Positions 5,181-13,189 of a stretch of 14,011 nt of DNA are shown piece after piece. The notes below the pieces were generated by a model that was not told the DNA's origin, ran no database searches, and saw nothing but the letters and a program-made list of their open reading frames with translations. This stretch comes from UBA2112 sp964596695 (GTDB lineage Bacteria > Patescibacteriota > Saccharimonadia > Saccharimonadales > Saccharimonadaceae). Position 1 is the first letter of the stretch. Each line of letters opens with the position of its first letter. The translations under genes and the position numbers were made by a program. Where the stretch lies: positions 1 through 14,011 of the forward strand of contig CAZQVE010000010.1 in assembly GCA_964596695.1 (NCBI GenBank), given 5' to 3'.

Positions 5181-6410
5181 GTGGGATTTTTCAAACAGAC
5201 AATTCACGACTTACCGCTACACCACGGCAAGCACTACCGTGTGTTGATACGGGTAGATTATAACGTACCGCTGAAAGACGGGAAGGTCGATGACGATTTG
5301 CGTATTCGTGCCGGTTTGCCAACTTTGAAATATCTGTTGGATCGGGGCTGCTCACTGGTACTTATCAGCCATTTGGGTCGTCCTGAGGGGCATGATTTGG
5401 AGTTCAGTTTGGAACCTGCCGCCAAACGATTAGGCGAGCTGATAGGTAAAGAGGTGATTTTTGTCGATGATATCGTTGGCGATGCGGCGTATCAAGCCGT
5501 GAAGAAGGCACCTCAGGGCAGTATCGTCATGCTGCAGAATCTACGTTTTGATCCGCGAGAGGAGGAGGATGATGAAGGGTTTGCCAAGGGAATAGCACGG
5601 GCGGCACAGGCAGACTACTTTGTACAGGACGGGTTCGGCGTCGTACACCGGGCACACGCTAGTACGCATGCAATTACTATGGAACTGCCGAGCGTTGCCG
5701 GCCTGCTTCTAGAGAAGGAATATGTCACGATAACTGAGGCGATGGAAAACCCCAAGCGTCCGTTCGTCTCTATTCTTGGCGGAGCGAAGGTGAGCGACAA
5801 GGTTCAAGTGGTGGAACGGTTCGTTAACTTAGCTGACACTGTATTAATCGGTGGCGCTATGGCGAATACGTTTCTGGCATACAAGGGTGTGACACTGGGC
5901 AAGAGCAAGGTTGAGGCTGATCAGAAAGAGACGTTAGACGGCGTTTATGCTGCCGCGCACGCCAAAGTAGGCGAAGCGGCGGACGATTTTGTTGTCCTCC
6001 CTACGGATGTGGCGGTCGCCAAGGAGGTCAATGATGCGGAGCCGCGTACGGTTCGACGGGTAAAAGATGTTAAAACGGACGAGATGGCACTTGATATAGG
6101 ACCGGATACAATCGAAAAGTTCTGCAAGGTTATTGAGTCTGCGGGGACGGTGATTTGGAACGGCCCGGTCGGCATGTCGGAGTTTCCAAACTTTGCCCAC
6201 GGATCGGCGCGTATTGCATTGTCGCTCGCTACCCACTCCGACATTACCTCGATCGTCGGCGGCGGCGACACGGCTGATTTTGTTTTGAAGTGGGATGCGA
6301 AGAAAGGCGGCAGTTTTACGCATGTTTCGACTGGAGGCGGCGCAAGCCTTGACCTGATGGCGGGCAAAAAACTTCCCGGGGTGGAGAGTTTGCTTGAGGC
6401 GAGAAAGTAA
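5181..6410 (+). CDS. pgk: Phosphoglycerate kinase
   Basis: The 409-aa cytosolic enzyme makes ATP from 1,3-bisphosphoglycerate and ADP. Motifs: RVDYNVPLKDG (substrate Arg/Asp/Asn), ISHLGRPEG, LQNLRFDPREEE, DGFGVVHRAHAS, GLLLEKE, GGAKVSDK, GGAMANTFL, WNGPVGMSEF, GGGDTADFV and STGGGASLDLMAG. The usual VNDAFG reads VQDGFG here. The start is GTG at 5181; the N-terminus (MGFFKQTIHDL) aligns with the family and no earlier start exists in frame. AGG directly abuts the GTG, so there is no properly spaced ribosome site, and initiation may be leaderless or use a short leader. tpiA follows after 32 bp. Confidence 0.96.
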   Translation: MGFFKQTIHDLPLHHGKHYRVLIRVDYNVPLKDGKVDDDLRIRAGLPTLKYLLDRGCSLVLISHLGRPEGHDLEFSLEPAAKRLGELIGKEVIFVDDIVGDAAYQAVKKAPQGSIVMLQNLRFDPREEEDDEGFAKGIARAAQADYFVQDGFGVVHRAHASTHAITMELPSVAGLLLEKEYVTITEAMENPKRPFVSILGGAKVSDKVQVVERFVNLADTVLIGGAMANTFLAYKGVTLGKSKVEADQKETLDGVYAAAHAKVGEAADDFVVLPTDVAVAKEVNDAEPRTVRRVKDVKTDEMALDIGPDTIEKFCKVIESAGTVIWNGPVGMSEFPNFAHGSARIALSLATHSDITSIVGGGDTADFVLKWDAKKGGSFTHVSTGGGASLDLMAGKKLPGVESLLEARK

Positions 6411-6418
6411 GATAAAAT
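6390..6418 (+). promoter_or_regulatory. Possible internal promoter for tpiA
   Basis: TTGCTT (6390-6395), a 17-bp spacer, TAAAAT (6413-6418), spanning the pgk stop codon. It would give a leader of about 18 nt before the tpiA ATG. The fit is moderate; read-through from pgk is also likely. Confidence 0.4.
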
Positions 6419-6442
6419 AAGCGAGAAGAAAGCATAACTAAA

Positions 6443-7228
6443 ATGCCGGACCGAAAGAAACTGATTGTCGCGAATTGGAAAATGAATATGGGCGTTCATG
6501 ACGCCAGTGTTTTCATACACAAATTAGCGGCGGAAGTGGCTGTGCACCGCGATGTCGAAGTCGTGTTAGCACCGACCATGCTAGCGCTGCAACCACTGAG
6601 TTTGCAGATTGACCGCCGGCAGTTCAAGCTGGCAGCGCAAAATCTTTATTGGCGTGACCACGGCGCATTTACCGGTGAAGTGTCGGCTTCGCAGTTGCGC
6701 GGTCTGGTCGAGTACGCCATCATTGGTCATAGCGAGCGTCGGCATATCTTTCATGAACACGACAAGGAAATCCGTAGTAAGGTCCAGGCGGCTCTTCGCA
6801 ATAATATTCGCCCGATTCTCTGTGTCGGCGAGACGGCACATGAGCGTTCGGTGGGCGAAACAATGGACGTTATTCATGACCAGCTTCTTGGAGGCTTGGC
6901 GAATGTCACCAGCGAGGAGTTGGAACATATCGTCATTGCTTATGAACCGGTTTGGGCGATAGGTACAGGCAACAATGCCTCGCCCGACGACGCCAAGCGA
7001 GCAGCAGCAGCTATCCGGCGTCAGATAACGCATCTTTATGGCGACAAAGCAGCAGCGACGATCCGTGTTTTGTATGGTGGTAGCGCGACAGCAGACAGCG
7101 CTGCTACATATTTGAATACAGACGGTATTGACGGCCTACTGGTCGGCGGTGCCAGCCTGTCGGTATCGAGTTTTGCAACGATCGCCGCCGTGGCTCATCA
7201 CTCGGAGGGCTCTCATAGTGGCCACTGA
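6443..7228 (+). CDS. tpiA: Triose-phosphate isomerase
   Basis: The 261-aa cytosolic enzyme interconverts dihydroxyacetone phosphate and glyceraldehyde 3-phosphate. Catalytic residues are in place: Lys13 in NWKMN, His96 in GHSERR and Glu168 in YEPVWAIGTG, with loop 6 following. Phosphate-binding segments YGGSAT and LLVGGASL are present. The length is slightly above the usual ~250, with a His/Ser-rich C-terminal tail (HHSEGSHSGH). ATG at 6443 has only a weak purine-rich site (GAGAAGAAAG) well upstream. Its last 11 bp overlap the next gene, so the downstream gene is probably translated from the same message. Confidence 0.96.
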   Translation: MPDRKKLIVANWKMNMGVHDASVFIHKLAAEVAVHRDVEVVLAPTMLALQPLSLQIDRRQFKLAAQNLYWRDHGAFTGEVSASQLRGLVEYAIIGHSERRHIFHEHDKEIRSKVQAALRNNIRPILCVGETAHERSVGETMDVIHDQLLGGLANVTSEELEHIVIAYEPVWAIGTGNNASPDDAKRAAAAIRRQITHLYGDKAAATIRVLYGGSATADSAATYLNTDGIDGLLVGGASLSVSSFATIAAVAHHSEGSHSGH

Positions 7229-8261
7229 CATAGATTTTGACGAGCTCGACAAAGCTGTGAGCTCATTGATGGGTAGCGCGGGCAATCAGCCCCCAAAAGA
7301 AGATGATGAAGATCACCGAAAAACGAATACGCTCGCGATTAACGCGACGTTAAAACCCAACGAAATCCCGACATATGACGTGCTTGGAAAAGCGGCTGAA
7401 AAGATTGGCGGCGAGACGATAGCGGACATAAGCGACAAGGCGGACGTCAAGAATATCGGTTCCGCATCATCCGCTGAGACCCCCAAAGTCGCCACGGCGG
7501 CTAGTGAGCAGCCGGTGGCGCAACCAGAAACCCCGCCTCCAGGTTCTACGAACGGTGGCGTAAAGCGTCCTGATAGCGGACGGTTCATGGATATGGTTCA
7601 TCCCTCGGCTGATATGCGACCTGGAGCTTCCACCCCGGGCGTGACTATTCCCGAGCCCGCCACGAAGAGTCCCGCTTCTTCGGAAATACCTCGTCCTGTC
7701 GCGTCGTCTTCGACTAATTCTTCGTCAAGCTCTCCTCTTTCCGGTTCGCCGTTCTTGCCCGATGCGAAGGTCGAGAAGCGTCCGCTTGGCGGCGATACGC
7801 CACAAAGTGCTGCGAATGAGTCTCCAGCACCGGCAGAAGAAGTCGCAGAGACCAAGCCTGTTAATAATGAGGAAAAAAAGACGGTCGATGGGACTGAAGA
7901 TGAACAGCGTCCGCTTGATGCATCACATTTTGATGTCGAAGCTGCACTTCAGGATCAAAAGCTGCAAGCCATAGAATCTGCAGATACGACACAGTCGTCA
8001 TCGTCTCCTGATCCACTTACAGCAGTTGAATCCGCTGATGCTGATAACTTGTCGCCAGACGCTCCTACCCCAAGTGCCGAGGAGCCGACCGAACCTAGCG
8101 ATGCGTCCGGGGCAATTTATGATGTCAATAATTATCATCAACCGCTCAGCCATCCGGCCAAACAAAAGTCCGGCTGGGGTGTTATCGTCGTTATTTTAGT
8201 AATCATCGTTCTCGCAGCGGCAGCGGCCGGTGCAGCATACTTTATCTTCGCCAAGCCATAA
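7218..8261 (+). CDS. Tail-anchored low-complexity protein (347 aa)
   Basis: The start is GTG at 7218 with GGAGGG 8 nt upstream, overlapping the tpiA end; the frame opens earlier (7128) only inside tpiA. The protein has an acidic N-terminus (DIDFDELDKAVSSLMGSAG), an ordered patch about 45-80, then about 200 residues of Pro/Ser/Ala/Glu-rich, probably disordered sequence. Two islands stand out: SGRFMDMVHPSADMRPG (about 120-136) and YDVNNYHQPLSHP just before the anchor. One C-terminal membrane helix (about 319-343) ends in IFAKP, so the bulk should face the cytoplasm in a tail-anchored topology. No known domain is recognised. The fixed islands within otherwise loose sequence suggest short binding motifs. 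Confidence 0.8.
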   Translation: MATDIDFDELDKAVSSLMGSAGNQPPKEDDEDHRKTNTLAINATLKPNEIPTYDVLGKAAEKIGGETIADISDKADVKNIGSASSAETPKVATAASEQPVAQPETPPPGSTNGGVKRPDSGRFMDMVHPSADMRPGASTPGVTIPEPATKSPASSEIPRPVASSSTNSSSSSPLSGSPFLPDAKVEKRPLGGDTPQSAANESPAPAEEVAETKPVNNEEKKTVDGTEDEQRPLDASHFDVEAALQDQKLQAIESADTTQSSSSPDPLTAVESADADNLSPDAPTPSAEEPTEPSDASGAIYDVNNYHQPLSHPAKQKSGWGVIVVILVIIVLAAAAAGAAYFIFAKP

Positions 8262-8270
8262 GTAGTCCTG

Positions 8271-8276
8271 TATAAT
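8271..8276 (+). promoter_or_regulatory. -10 box of the pcrA leader
   Basis: A perfect TATAAT (8271-8276). The ATG of the leader ORF at 8284 lies at the expected transcription start, so the message may be leaderless for that ORF. No good -35 is seen. Confidence 0.6.
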
Positions 8277-8283
8277 TAAAACA

Positions 8284-8448
8284 ATGGTGAGAGCTCGTTA
8301 TGACACCCCCCTTCTGCTGCAAAGTGCGCTTGGGGCATCTGCTGATTGTTTCGCTTCGCAAAGTAGCTATGGCTACTTTTTGTCACGAGAACAATCAGCA
8401 GCTACACCCAAATCACATTTTTCGTATTTGAAAAGGATCTCACAATGA
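8284..8448 (+). CDS. Possible 54-aa leader ORF upstream of pcrA
   Basis: The frame runs from ATG 8284 (MVRARYDTPLLLQSALG) to a TGA at 8446-8448 that overlaps the pcrA ATG as ATGA. The ATG sits 7 nt after a perfect TATAAT. The product has no recognisable domain, signal or membrane helix, and its sequence overlaps an extensive RNA structure, so the open frame could be incidental. If translated, it would couple pcrA translation to its own and disrupt the structure. I regard coding as possible but unproven. Confidence 0.35.
   Translation: MVRARYDTPLLLQSALGASADCFASQSSYGYFLSREQSAATPKSHFSYLKRISQ
8287..8443 (+). ncRNA. Structured 5' leader of pcrA (candidate cis-regulatory RNA)
   Basis: Nested pairing spans almost the whole leader. 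GTGAGA (8287-8292) pairs with TCTCAC (8438-8443) next to the ribosome site AAGGA of pcrA. AAAGTG and TTGGG (8321-8334) pair with CCCAA and CAC...TTT (8407-8420). CTGCTGATTGTT (8339-8350) pairs perfectly with 8390-8401. AAAGTAGC (8360-8367) pairs with GCTACTTT (8372-8379) and is followed by TT. Competing pairings exist: a second CTGCTG at 8313-8318 and a C-run at 8305-8310 against GGGG at 8332-8335. No known riboswitch class was recognised. Confidence 0.5.
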
Positions 8449-10607
8449 GCTCTGTTCTTGAGGGTCTTAACGAGGCGCAAGCCGCGGCTGTGTGTCAAAC
8501 GTCCGGACCGTTGTTGATTTTGGCGGGTGCTGGTAGCGGCAAGACCAAAACATTGGCGCATCGTATCGCCTATCTTATGCAGCACGAATCAGTTTGGCCA
8601 AATGAAATTTTGGCGGTGACATTCACCAACAAAGCCGCCCGCGAACTACGCGAACGAGTATGGAGGCTTACGCGAGCCGAAGTCAGCGGTGCCTCGCACC
8701 GGCTTCAGGAGGAGGAGCTAGCCCCTCCTCGCAATTTCATGCCGTGGATGGGTACGTTCCACGGTATCTGCGTACGCCTGCTTCGTCAGGACGGCGCGGC
8801 GATCAACATCAAAACAAACTATGTTATCTACGACGAAGACGATCGCCAGGGTCTGATCAAGGCCGCAATGAAAGACCTATCGGTTGATACGCAGCAGATC
8901 AAGCCGCGTGCCGTGAGCAGTATTATTAGCAACGCCAAGAACGAGCTGAAAACACCCGGCGATATGGAAGCAGATGCGAGCTATCCACAGGCGCGACAGA
9001 TTGCCAAGATATACGCGCGGTATGAGACATTGCGCAAAAAGGCAGGTGCGTTGGACTTCGATGACCTGCTTATCGAGACAGTGCGCCTGCTTCGTGATCA
9101 CAAAGACATTCGCAACAAATGGCAACAACATTTCAAACATATTTTTATCGACGAGTATCAAGATACGAACGCTGCCCAGTATGCAATCGTGAAGTATCTT
9201 GTGAATGAGTCGCAAAATATCTGTGTAGTCGGTGATGACTGGCAGTCGATTTATAGTTGGCGCGGTGCGGATTTTACGAACATCCTGAATTTTGAGCGCG
9301 ACTATCCGAGCGCGACGGTCATAAAGCTGGAGCAAAACTACCGTTCGACGAATGCGATTTTGTCGGCGGCGCAAGCTGTCATCAGCAAGAACAAAGTCCG
9401 GACGGATAAGAAGTTGTTTACCGATAAGGGCGAAGGCGCACCGGTAGAGATCCATGCTACGTACGACGAAACAGAAGAGGCGAGTCTGGTGGCCGGTCGA
9501 ATCGCGACGCAGGTTGGTATGAAAGCTCGGGATTATCGTGAGTTTGCAGTACTCTATCGCATGAATGCGCAGTCGGCGGCTCTGGAGCGGGCGCTCAGAT
9601 TGCAACGAATCCCCTATCAGCTGGTTGGCGGCGTCCGATTTTACGATCGTAAAGAGATCAAGGATGTTATCGCTTATCTGCGTCTTGTCTACCAGCCGAG
9701 CGATCGTATGAGTTTCAGTCGGATCGTCAACGTACCGACACGTGGTGTCGGAGCGACGAGCTTAGAGCGATTTTTGACGTGGCAGGGTGGTACCGGGCTG
9801 GATGTTGTCGAAGCCTTGAACCGAGTACACGAAGCCGACGGTCTGACGCCAAGAGCCAAGACCGCACTCGGCGCACTTGGCGGTCATATACGTGAGCTGC
9901 AAGGTTTATTGGCAGACCAAGCGGCGCCGTCGGATATCATTGAGCGGCTGCTAACTCTGACAAGCTACCGTCAGTATCTTCGCGACGGCACGCCGCAGGC
10001 CGAGGAGCGCGAAGAAAATATCGGTTCGCTTATCTCGGATGTCAAAGTCTTTGCTGATCTGCCGGAATTTTTGGAAGAAGCCGCGCTTATATCGAGCGCA
10101 GACGATGCGGCCGGTGGTGACAAGGTGACGCTCATGACGCTACATGCAGCCAAGGGTCTGGAATTTCCGGTAGTGTTCATGGTGGGGATGGAAGAAGGAA
10201 TCTTCCCCCATAGCCGTGTGTATGAGGCTGGTCCTGCCGAGCTGGAAGAGGAGCGACGCCTGTGCTATGTCGGCATGACGCGTGCGCGTGAAGAGCTACA
10301 CCTGACATATGCGCAGGCGCGATTGCAGTTTGGCCAAAGGGCATATAACGACGTTTCGCGCTTTATCGCCGATATGGGCAATCAAGTCGTTGCTATGTCT
10401 CAACCGCAGCCAGTGTATGGCATCGACCGGACTCAAGATGACTTTGTTAGCGACGAACTACCGTTTGAACTTGGCGACCGGGTGCGAGCAGCCGCCTTTG
10501 GCGAGGGGGAAATCATGGAAGTCGACGGACTCGCCGTGACTATTCGCTTTGATCGTGGCGGTGTCAAAAAACTGAATGCCGAATATGCCCGGCTCGAAAA
10601 ACTATGA
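8445..10607 (+). CDS. pcrA: UvrD/PcrA-type ATP-dependent DNA helicase
   Basis: The 720-aa superfamily 1A 3'-5' helicase is involved in nucleotide excision repair and in clearing stalled forks or RNA polymerase. Motifs in order: Q-motif LNEAQ (8-12); Walker A AGAGSGKT (27-34); Ia TFTNKAARELRERV; GTFHG; Walker B IDEYQDTN with Asp236-Glu237; III VGDDWQSIYSWRGAD; IV LEQNYRST; V TLHAAKGLEF; VI CYVGMTRAREEL (607-618). The C-terminal 45 residues (FGEGEIMEV...VTIRFDRGGVKKL) resemble the Tudor-like fold that binds RNA polymerase in PcrA. The usual DDDQSIYxWRGA has Trp in place of the third Asp, as I recall from CPR helicases. Length is normal. AAAAGGA lies 7 nt before the ATG. The stop overlaps the next gene as ATGA. 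Confidence 0.95.
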   Translation: MSSVLEGLNEAQAAAVCQTSGPLLILAGAGSGKTKTLAHRIAYLMQHESVWPNEILAVTFTNKAARELRERVWRLTRAEVSGASHRLQEEELAPPRNFMPWMGTFHGICVRLLRQDGAAINIKTNYVIYDEDDRQGLIKAAMKDLSVDTQQIKPRAVSSIISNAKNELKTPGDMEADASYPQARQIAKIYARYETLRKKAGALDFDDLLIETVRLLRDHKDIRNKWQQHFKHIFIDEYQDTNAAQYAIVKYLVNESQNICVVGDDWQSIYSWRGADFTNILNFERDYPSATVIKLEQNYRSTNAILSAAQAVISKNKVRTDKKLFTDKGEGAPVEIHATYDETEEASLVAGRIATQVGMKARDYREFAVLYRMNAQSAALERALRLQRIPYQLVGGVRFYDRKEIKDVIAYLRLVYQPSDRMSFSRIVNVPTRGVGATSLERFLTWQGGTGLDVVEALNRVHEADGLTPRAKTALGALGGHIRELQGLLADQAAPSDIIERLLTLTSYRQYLRDGTPQAEEREENIGSLISDVKVFADLPEFLEEAALISSADDAAGGDKVTLMTLHAAKGLEFPVVFMVGMEEGIFPHSRVYEAGPAELEEERRLCYVGMTRAREELHLTYAQARLQFGQRAYNDVSRFIADMGNQVVAMSQPQPVYGIDRTQDDFVSDELPFELGDRVRAAAFGEGEIMEVDGLAVTIRFDRGGVKKLNAEYARLEKL

Positions 10608-11083
10608 GGCGGCGGGCATACCTGGCTCTCGGTCGAGGTATGAGTCCGCTCTTTATTATTGGCTTACGATTCTACACTTTGCTGACCGATAGACCCCGGG
10701 TACGTATACTAGTGGTGAACGAACGCGACGAGGTTCTGCTCATAAAGGGTGTCGTGAGTGACGGTAAATGGACACTGCCGGGTGGCGGCGCGCATCGTAA
10801 GGAAGCGCTGGCCGTGGCCGCTCAACGAGAACTGCTCGAAGAAACCGGTATCAAGGCTCCCGAGCGTGATTTTGTTTACGCGACGACACTCGCTCGTCCG
10901 CAGATTTCCGTGACATATAAGGCACCATTGTTCGTGCTGCGCGTCAAAGCTTCGTCTCTGCCCGCTCGTCCGGCTAACCGCTGGGAAATTGCTCACATCG
11001 AGTGGTTCAAAAGAACCGAGCTGCCTGAGCCGATTTCGCGGTTGGCGACAACGGCTATTACAAAATATTTCCCCATGAATTAA
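10604..11083 (+). CDS. Nudix hydrolase (159 aa)
   Basis: It carries a full Nudix box at residues 61-83, GGAHRKE then REL-LEETGI, matching G-x5-E-x7-REUxEExGU with the metal-binding Glu residues intact. The family cleaves nucleoside diphosphates linked to another group; the exact substrate cannot be read. A basic, partly hydrophobic N-terminal extension (MRRRAYLALGRGMSPLFIIGL) precedes the fold. The start is ATG 10604, overlapping the helicase stop (ATGA), so translation is probably coupled; ATG 10640 is an alternative but has GAGG too close. Sharing a message with the repair helicase is consistent with sanitising damaged nucleotides, which is inference. Confidence 0.9.
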   Translation: MRRRAYLALGRGMSPLFIIGLRFYTLLTDRPRVRILVVNERDEVLLIKGVVSDGKWTLPGGGAHRKEALAVAAQRELLEETGIKAPERDFVYATTLARPQISVTYKAPLFVLRVKASSLPARPANRWEIAHIEWFKRTELPEPISRLATTAITKYFPMN

Positions 11084-11096
11084 CAGGGGTGATTAT

Positions 11097-11125
11097 TTGC
11101 TCCCATTCGCATAGTGCAGTACAAT
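11097..11125 (+). promoter_or_regulatory. Promoter for the DUF348-G5 protein and rsmA
   Basis: TTGCTC (11097-11102), a 17-bp spacer, TACAAT (11120-11125). Start near 11132, about 25 nt before the ATG at 11157. Confidence 0.5.
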
Positions 11126-11156
11126 AGAGAGACTCCACGCGTTGTGGCGTTTATAT

Positions 11157-12431
11157 ATGAGAATACCATTTCCTTCTCTTCGTATGGGTAGATACCATCT
11201 CTTGGCGCTTGGCGTTGTCTTGCTGGCGCTACTCTTTGGTATTTTTAACCATGTCGATGCCTCCACGACGGATCAGGCGCGCGACGGCCGTCTCGTAACG
11301 ATTCACGATAGGGGCGAAGAAAAAGTTATTTTGACGCATGCTCAGACCGTCCGTGACGCGCTAAAAGACGCTCATATACCAGTCGTTAGCGAAGATAAGG
11401 TAGAGCCGAGACTCGATTCACAACTTGTCGCGACTGACTATACGGTCAATATATACCGCGCCCGTCCGGTTATCGTCGTTGACGGCGTAATTCGTGAAAA
11501 GGTCATGACTGCAGCCCAGACGCCCGAGGGTATTACGGCCGCAGCAGGAATCAGTCTTCGCGACGAAGACCGTACGACGCTTGCTGCCAGCAGCGATGTC
11601 GTGGCAGACGGCGCGGGTGAGATATTGACGATTGACCGCGCGACGCAGTTTACGCTATCCCTTTACGGCACTGCTATTACCGCCTATAGCCAGGAACGAA
11701 CTGTCGGTAAAATGCTCGCCGCCAAGGGTATTCACCTGGCGCCAAGCGACACATTGTCGGTAAGTTCGGACACGCCGCTGACCGCCGGAATGACCGTTGC
11801 GATCTGGCGTGAAGGCGAACAGACTACTACTGTCAAGGAAGATATTCCGTTCCCCGTCCGTCAAATCCAAGACCTTGATCATCCGGTTGGCTGGAAGCAC
11901 GTGAAAACGCCAGGTGTGAACGGCAAAAAGAGCGTAACCTATGAGATTACGATGCGGGGTGGCAAAGAGATTGGCCGCAAGACTATCCAAACCGTCGTGC
12001 TGCAAGAACCAAAAGAGCAAGTAGAGATAGTCGGCGCTAAAATGCCCGTGGTCACTACGCCTAGCCAAAATCGCGACCTGACCTGGCAGTTCTTGATATC
12101 CAAGGGGCTTAGCCGAGAACAAGTGGCGGGTATTATGGGTAACCTTATGCAGGAACATGGGTTTAATACTAGTGGCGATGGTTTGGCGCAGTGGACCGGT
12201 AGCCGCAAAGCGAATTTGTTAGCGAGGGAAAATCCGTACACTATTCAGACACAGCTAGAGTTTTTGTGGTACGAACTTAGTGGTCCCTACTCCAAGGTTT
12301 TGAATAATATCCGCGCGACAAACGACACGATACAAGCTACAAGAATATTCCAGAATCAGTTTGAGCGGTGTGGTGCGTGTGCCGAAACTATGCGTATAAA
12401 CTACGCCTTGGCGATACTGGGTGAGTACTAG
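11157..12431 (+). CDS. Secreted DUF348-G5-phage tail lysozyme-like protein (RpfB-like)
   Basis: The 424-aa protein has a basic N-terminus and one hydrophobic segment (about 14-33), so it is exported or membrane-anchored. Three ubiquitin-like DUF348 repeats follow (about 46-103, 104-161, 164-220), then a G5 domain (221-295; VKEDIPFPV...YEITMRGGKEIGRK). The C-terminal domain (306-424; SREQVAGIMGNLMQEHGF, GLAQWTGSR) resembles the phage tail lysozyme family, with Glu333 as the likely catalytic acid. Actinobacterial RpfB and Firmicutes YabE use the same DUF348-G5 scaffold with other catalytic ends, so a peptidoglycan hydrolase is inferred. The start is ATG 11157; TTG 11142 would add five residues, and neither has a good ribosome site. 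rsmA begins 3 bp after the stop. Confidence 0.88.
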   Translation: MRIPFPSLRMGRYHLLALGVVLLALLFGIFNHVDASTTDQARDGRLVTIHDRGEEKVILTHAQTVRDALKDAHIPVVSEDKVEPRLDSQLVATDYTVNIYRARPVIVVDGVIREKVMTAAQTPEGITAAAGISLRDEDRTTLAASSDVVADGAGEILTIDRATQFTLSLYGTAITAYSQERTVGKMLAAKGIHLAPSDTLSVSSDTPLTAGMTVAIWREGEQTTTVKEDIPFPVRQIQDLDHPVGWKHVKTPGVNGKKSVTYEITMRGGKEIGRKTIQTVVLQEPKEQVEIVGAKMPVVTTPSQNRDLTWQFLISKGLSREQVAGIMGNLMQEHGFNTSGDGLAQWTGSRKANLLARENPYTIQTQLEFLWYELSGPYSKVLNNIRATNDTIQATRIFQNQFERCGACAETMRINYALAILGEY

Positions 12432-12433
12432 TT

Positions 12434-13189
12434 GTGCCCGATAAATCACTAGGACAACACTGGCTGCATGACCGCGACATATTGGTACACATTGCAGAGT
12501 CGGCGCAATTGACCGCTGACGACACCGTCCTTGAAATCGGCCCCGGTCTCGGAACGCTGACATCCGAGCTGTTACGCCAGGCCGACAAAGTACTCGCTGT
12601 TGAGTTCGACCCTGATCTGGCATGTAAGCTCCCCGGTCAGTTTCCTGGTAAAAATCTGGAAGTAGTGAATGAAGACATCTTATCGTTCGACCTATCGATA
12701 TTACCGGCTGGCTATAAAGTCGTGGCCAATGTCCCGTACTACATCACGAGCAAGATAGTGCAAAAACTCATGACGGCAGACAACAAGCCGTCGGTTACCG
12801 TGCTGTTAGTGCAAAAAGAAGTCGCCGAACGCATAGCAGCAGAGCCTGGTGACATGAGTGTCCTGGCAATCAGCGCGCAAGTATATGCGCAGGCGAGTCT
12901 GGGTGATGTCGTACCGGCGGAACTCTTCACGCCGCCGCCAAAAGTTGACAGCCAAGTCGTCATTCTCAAAACCTACGAGCAGCCACTCGTGAAGCCGGAG
13001 GACGAGAAGGCCTTCTTCCGCATGGTCAAAGCCGGCTTCTCTGCTAAGCGCAAGAAGCTCCGCAGCTCGTTGTCCGGCGGCCTCGGCGTATCCAAGCCTG
13101 AAGTCGAGGAGCTGCTGGTAAAAGCAAACATCTCGCCCGATGCCCGCGCCGAAGATCTGTCGATTGACGACTGGCTCCGGCTAGCCTAG
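12434..13189 (+). CDS. rsmA: 16S rRNA dimethyladenosine transferase
   Basis: The 251-aa RsmA/KsgA enzyme transfers methyl groups from S-adenosylmethionine to two adjacent adenines near the 3' end of 16S rRNA during 30S maturation. Motifs: KSLGQHWL (family KSLGQNFL), LEIGPGLGTLT (SAM loop, Gly36-Gly40), VEFD (Glu57), NEDIL, catalytic NVPYYITS (Asn99-Tyr103), and the C-terminal basic region FSAKRKKLRSSL. Length is close to normal. The start is GTG at 12434, with GGGTGAG (12419-12425) inside the upstream gene 8 nt before it. It is co-transcribed with the lysozyme-like gene. Its last 9 bp overlap the end of the convergent Nudix gene, and no terminator separates them. Confidence 0.95.
   Translation: MPDKSLGQHWLHDRDILVHIAESAQLTADDTVLEIGPGLGTLTSELLRQADKVLAVEFDPDLACKLPGQFPGKNLEVVNEDILSFDLSILPAGYKVVANVPYYITSKIVQKLMTADNKPSVTVLLVQKEVAERIAAEPGDMSVLAISAQVYAQASLGDVVPAELFTPPPKVDSQVVILKTYEQPLVKPEDEKAFFRMVKAGFSAKRKKLRSSLSGGLGVSKPEVEELLVKANISPDARAEDLSIDDWLRLA

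Noticed and set aside
8287..8443. 6S RNA in the pcrA leader
   Set aside because: The rod shape is suggestive, but it abuts the pcrA ATG, has no terminator at its 3' end, and no 6S signature could be confirmed.
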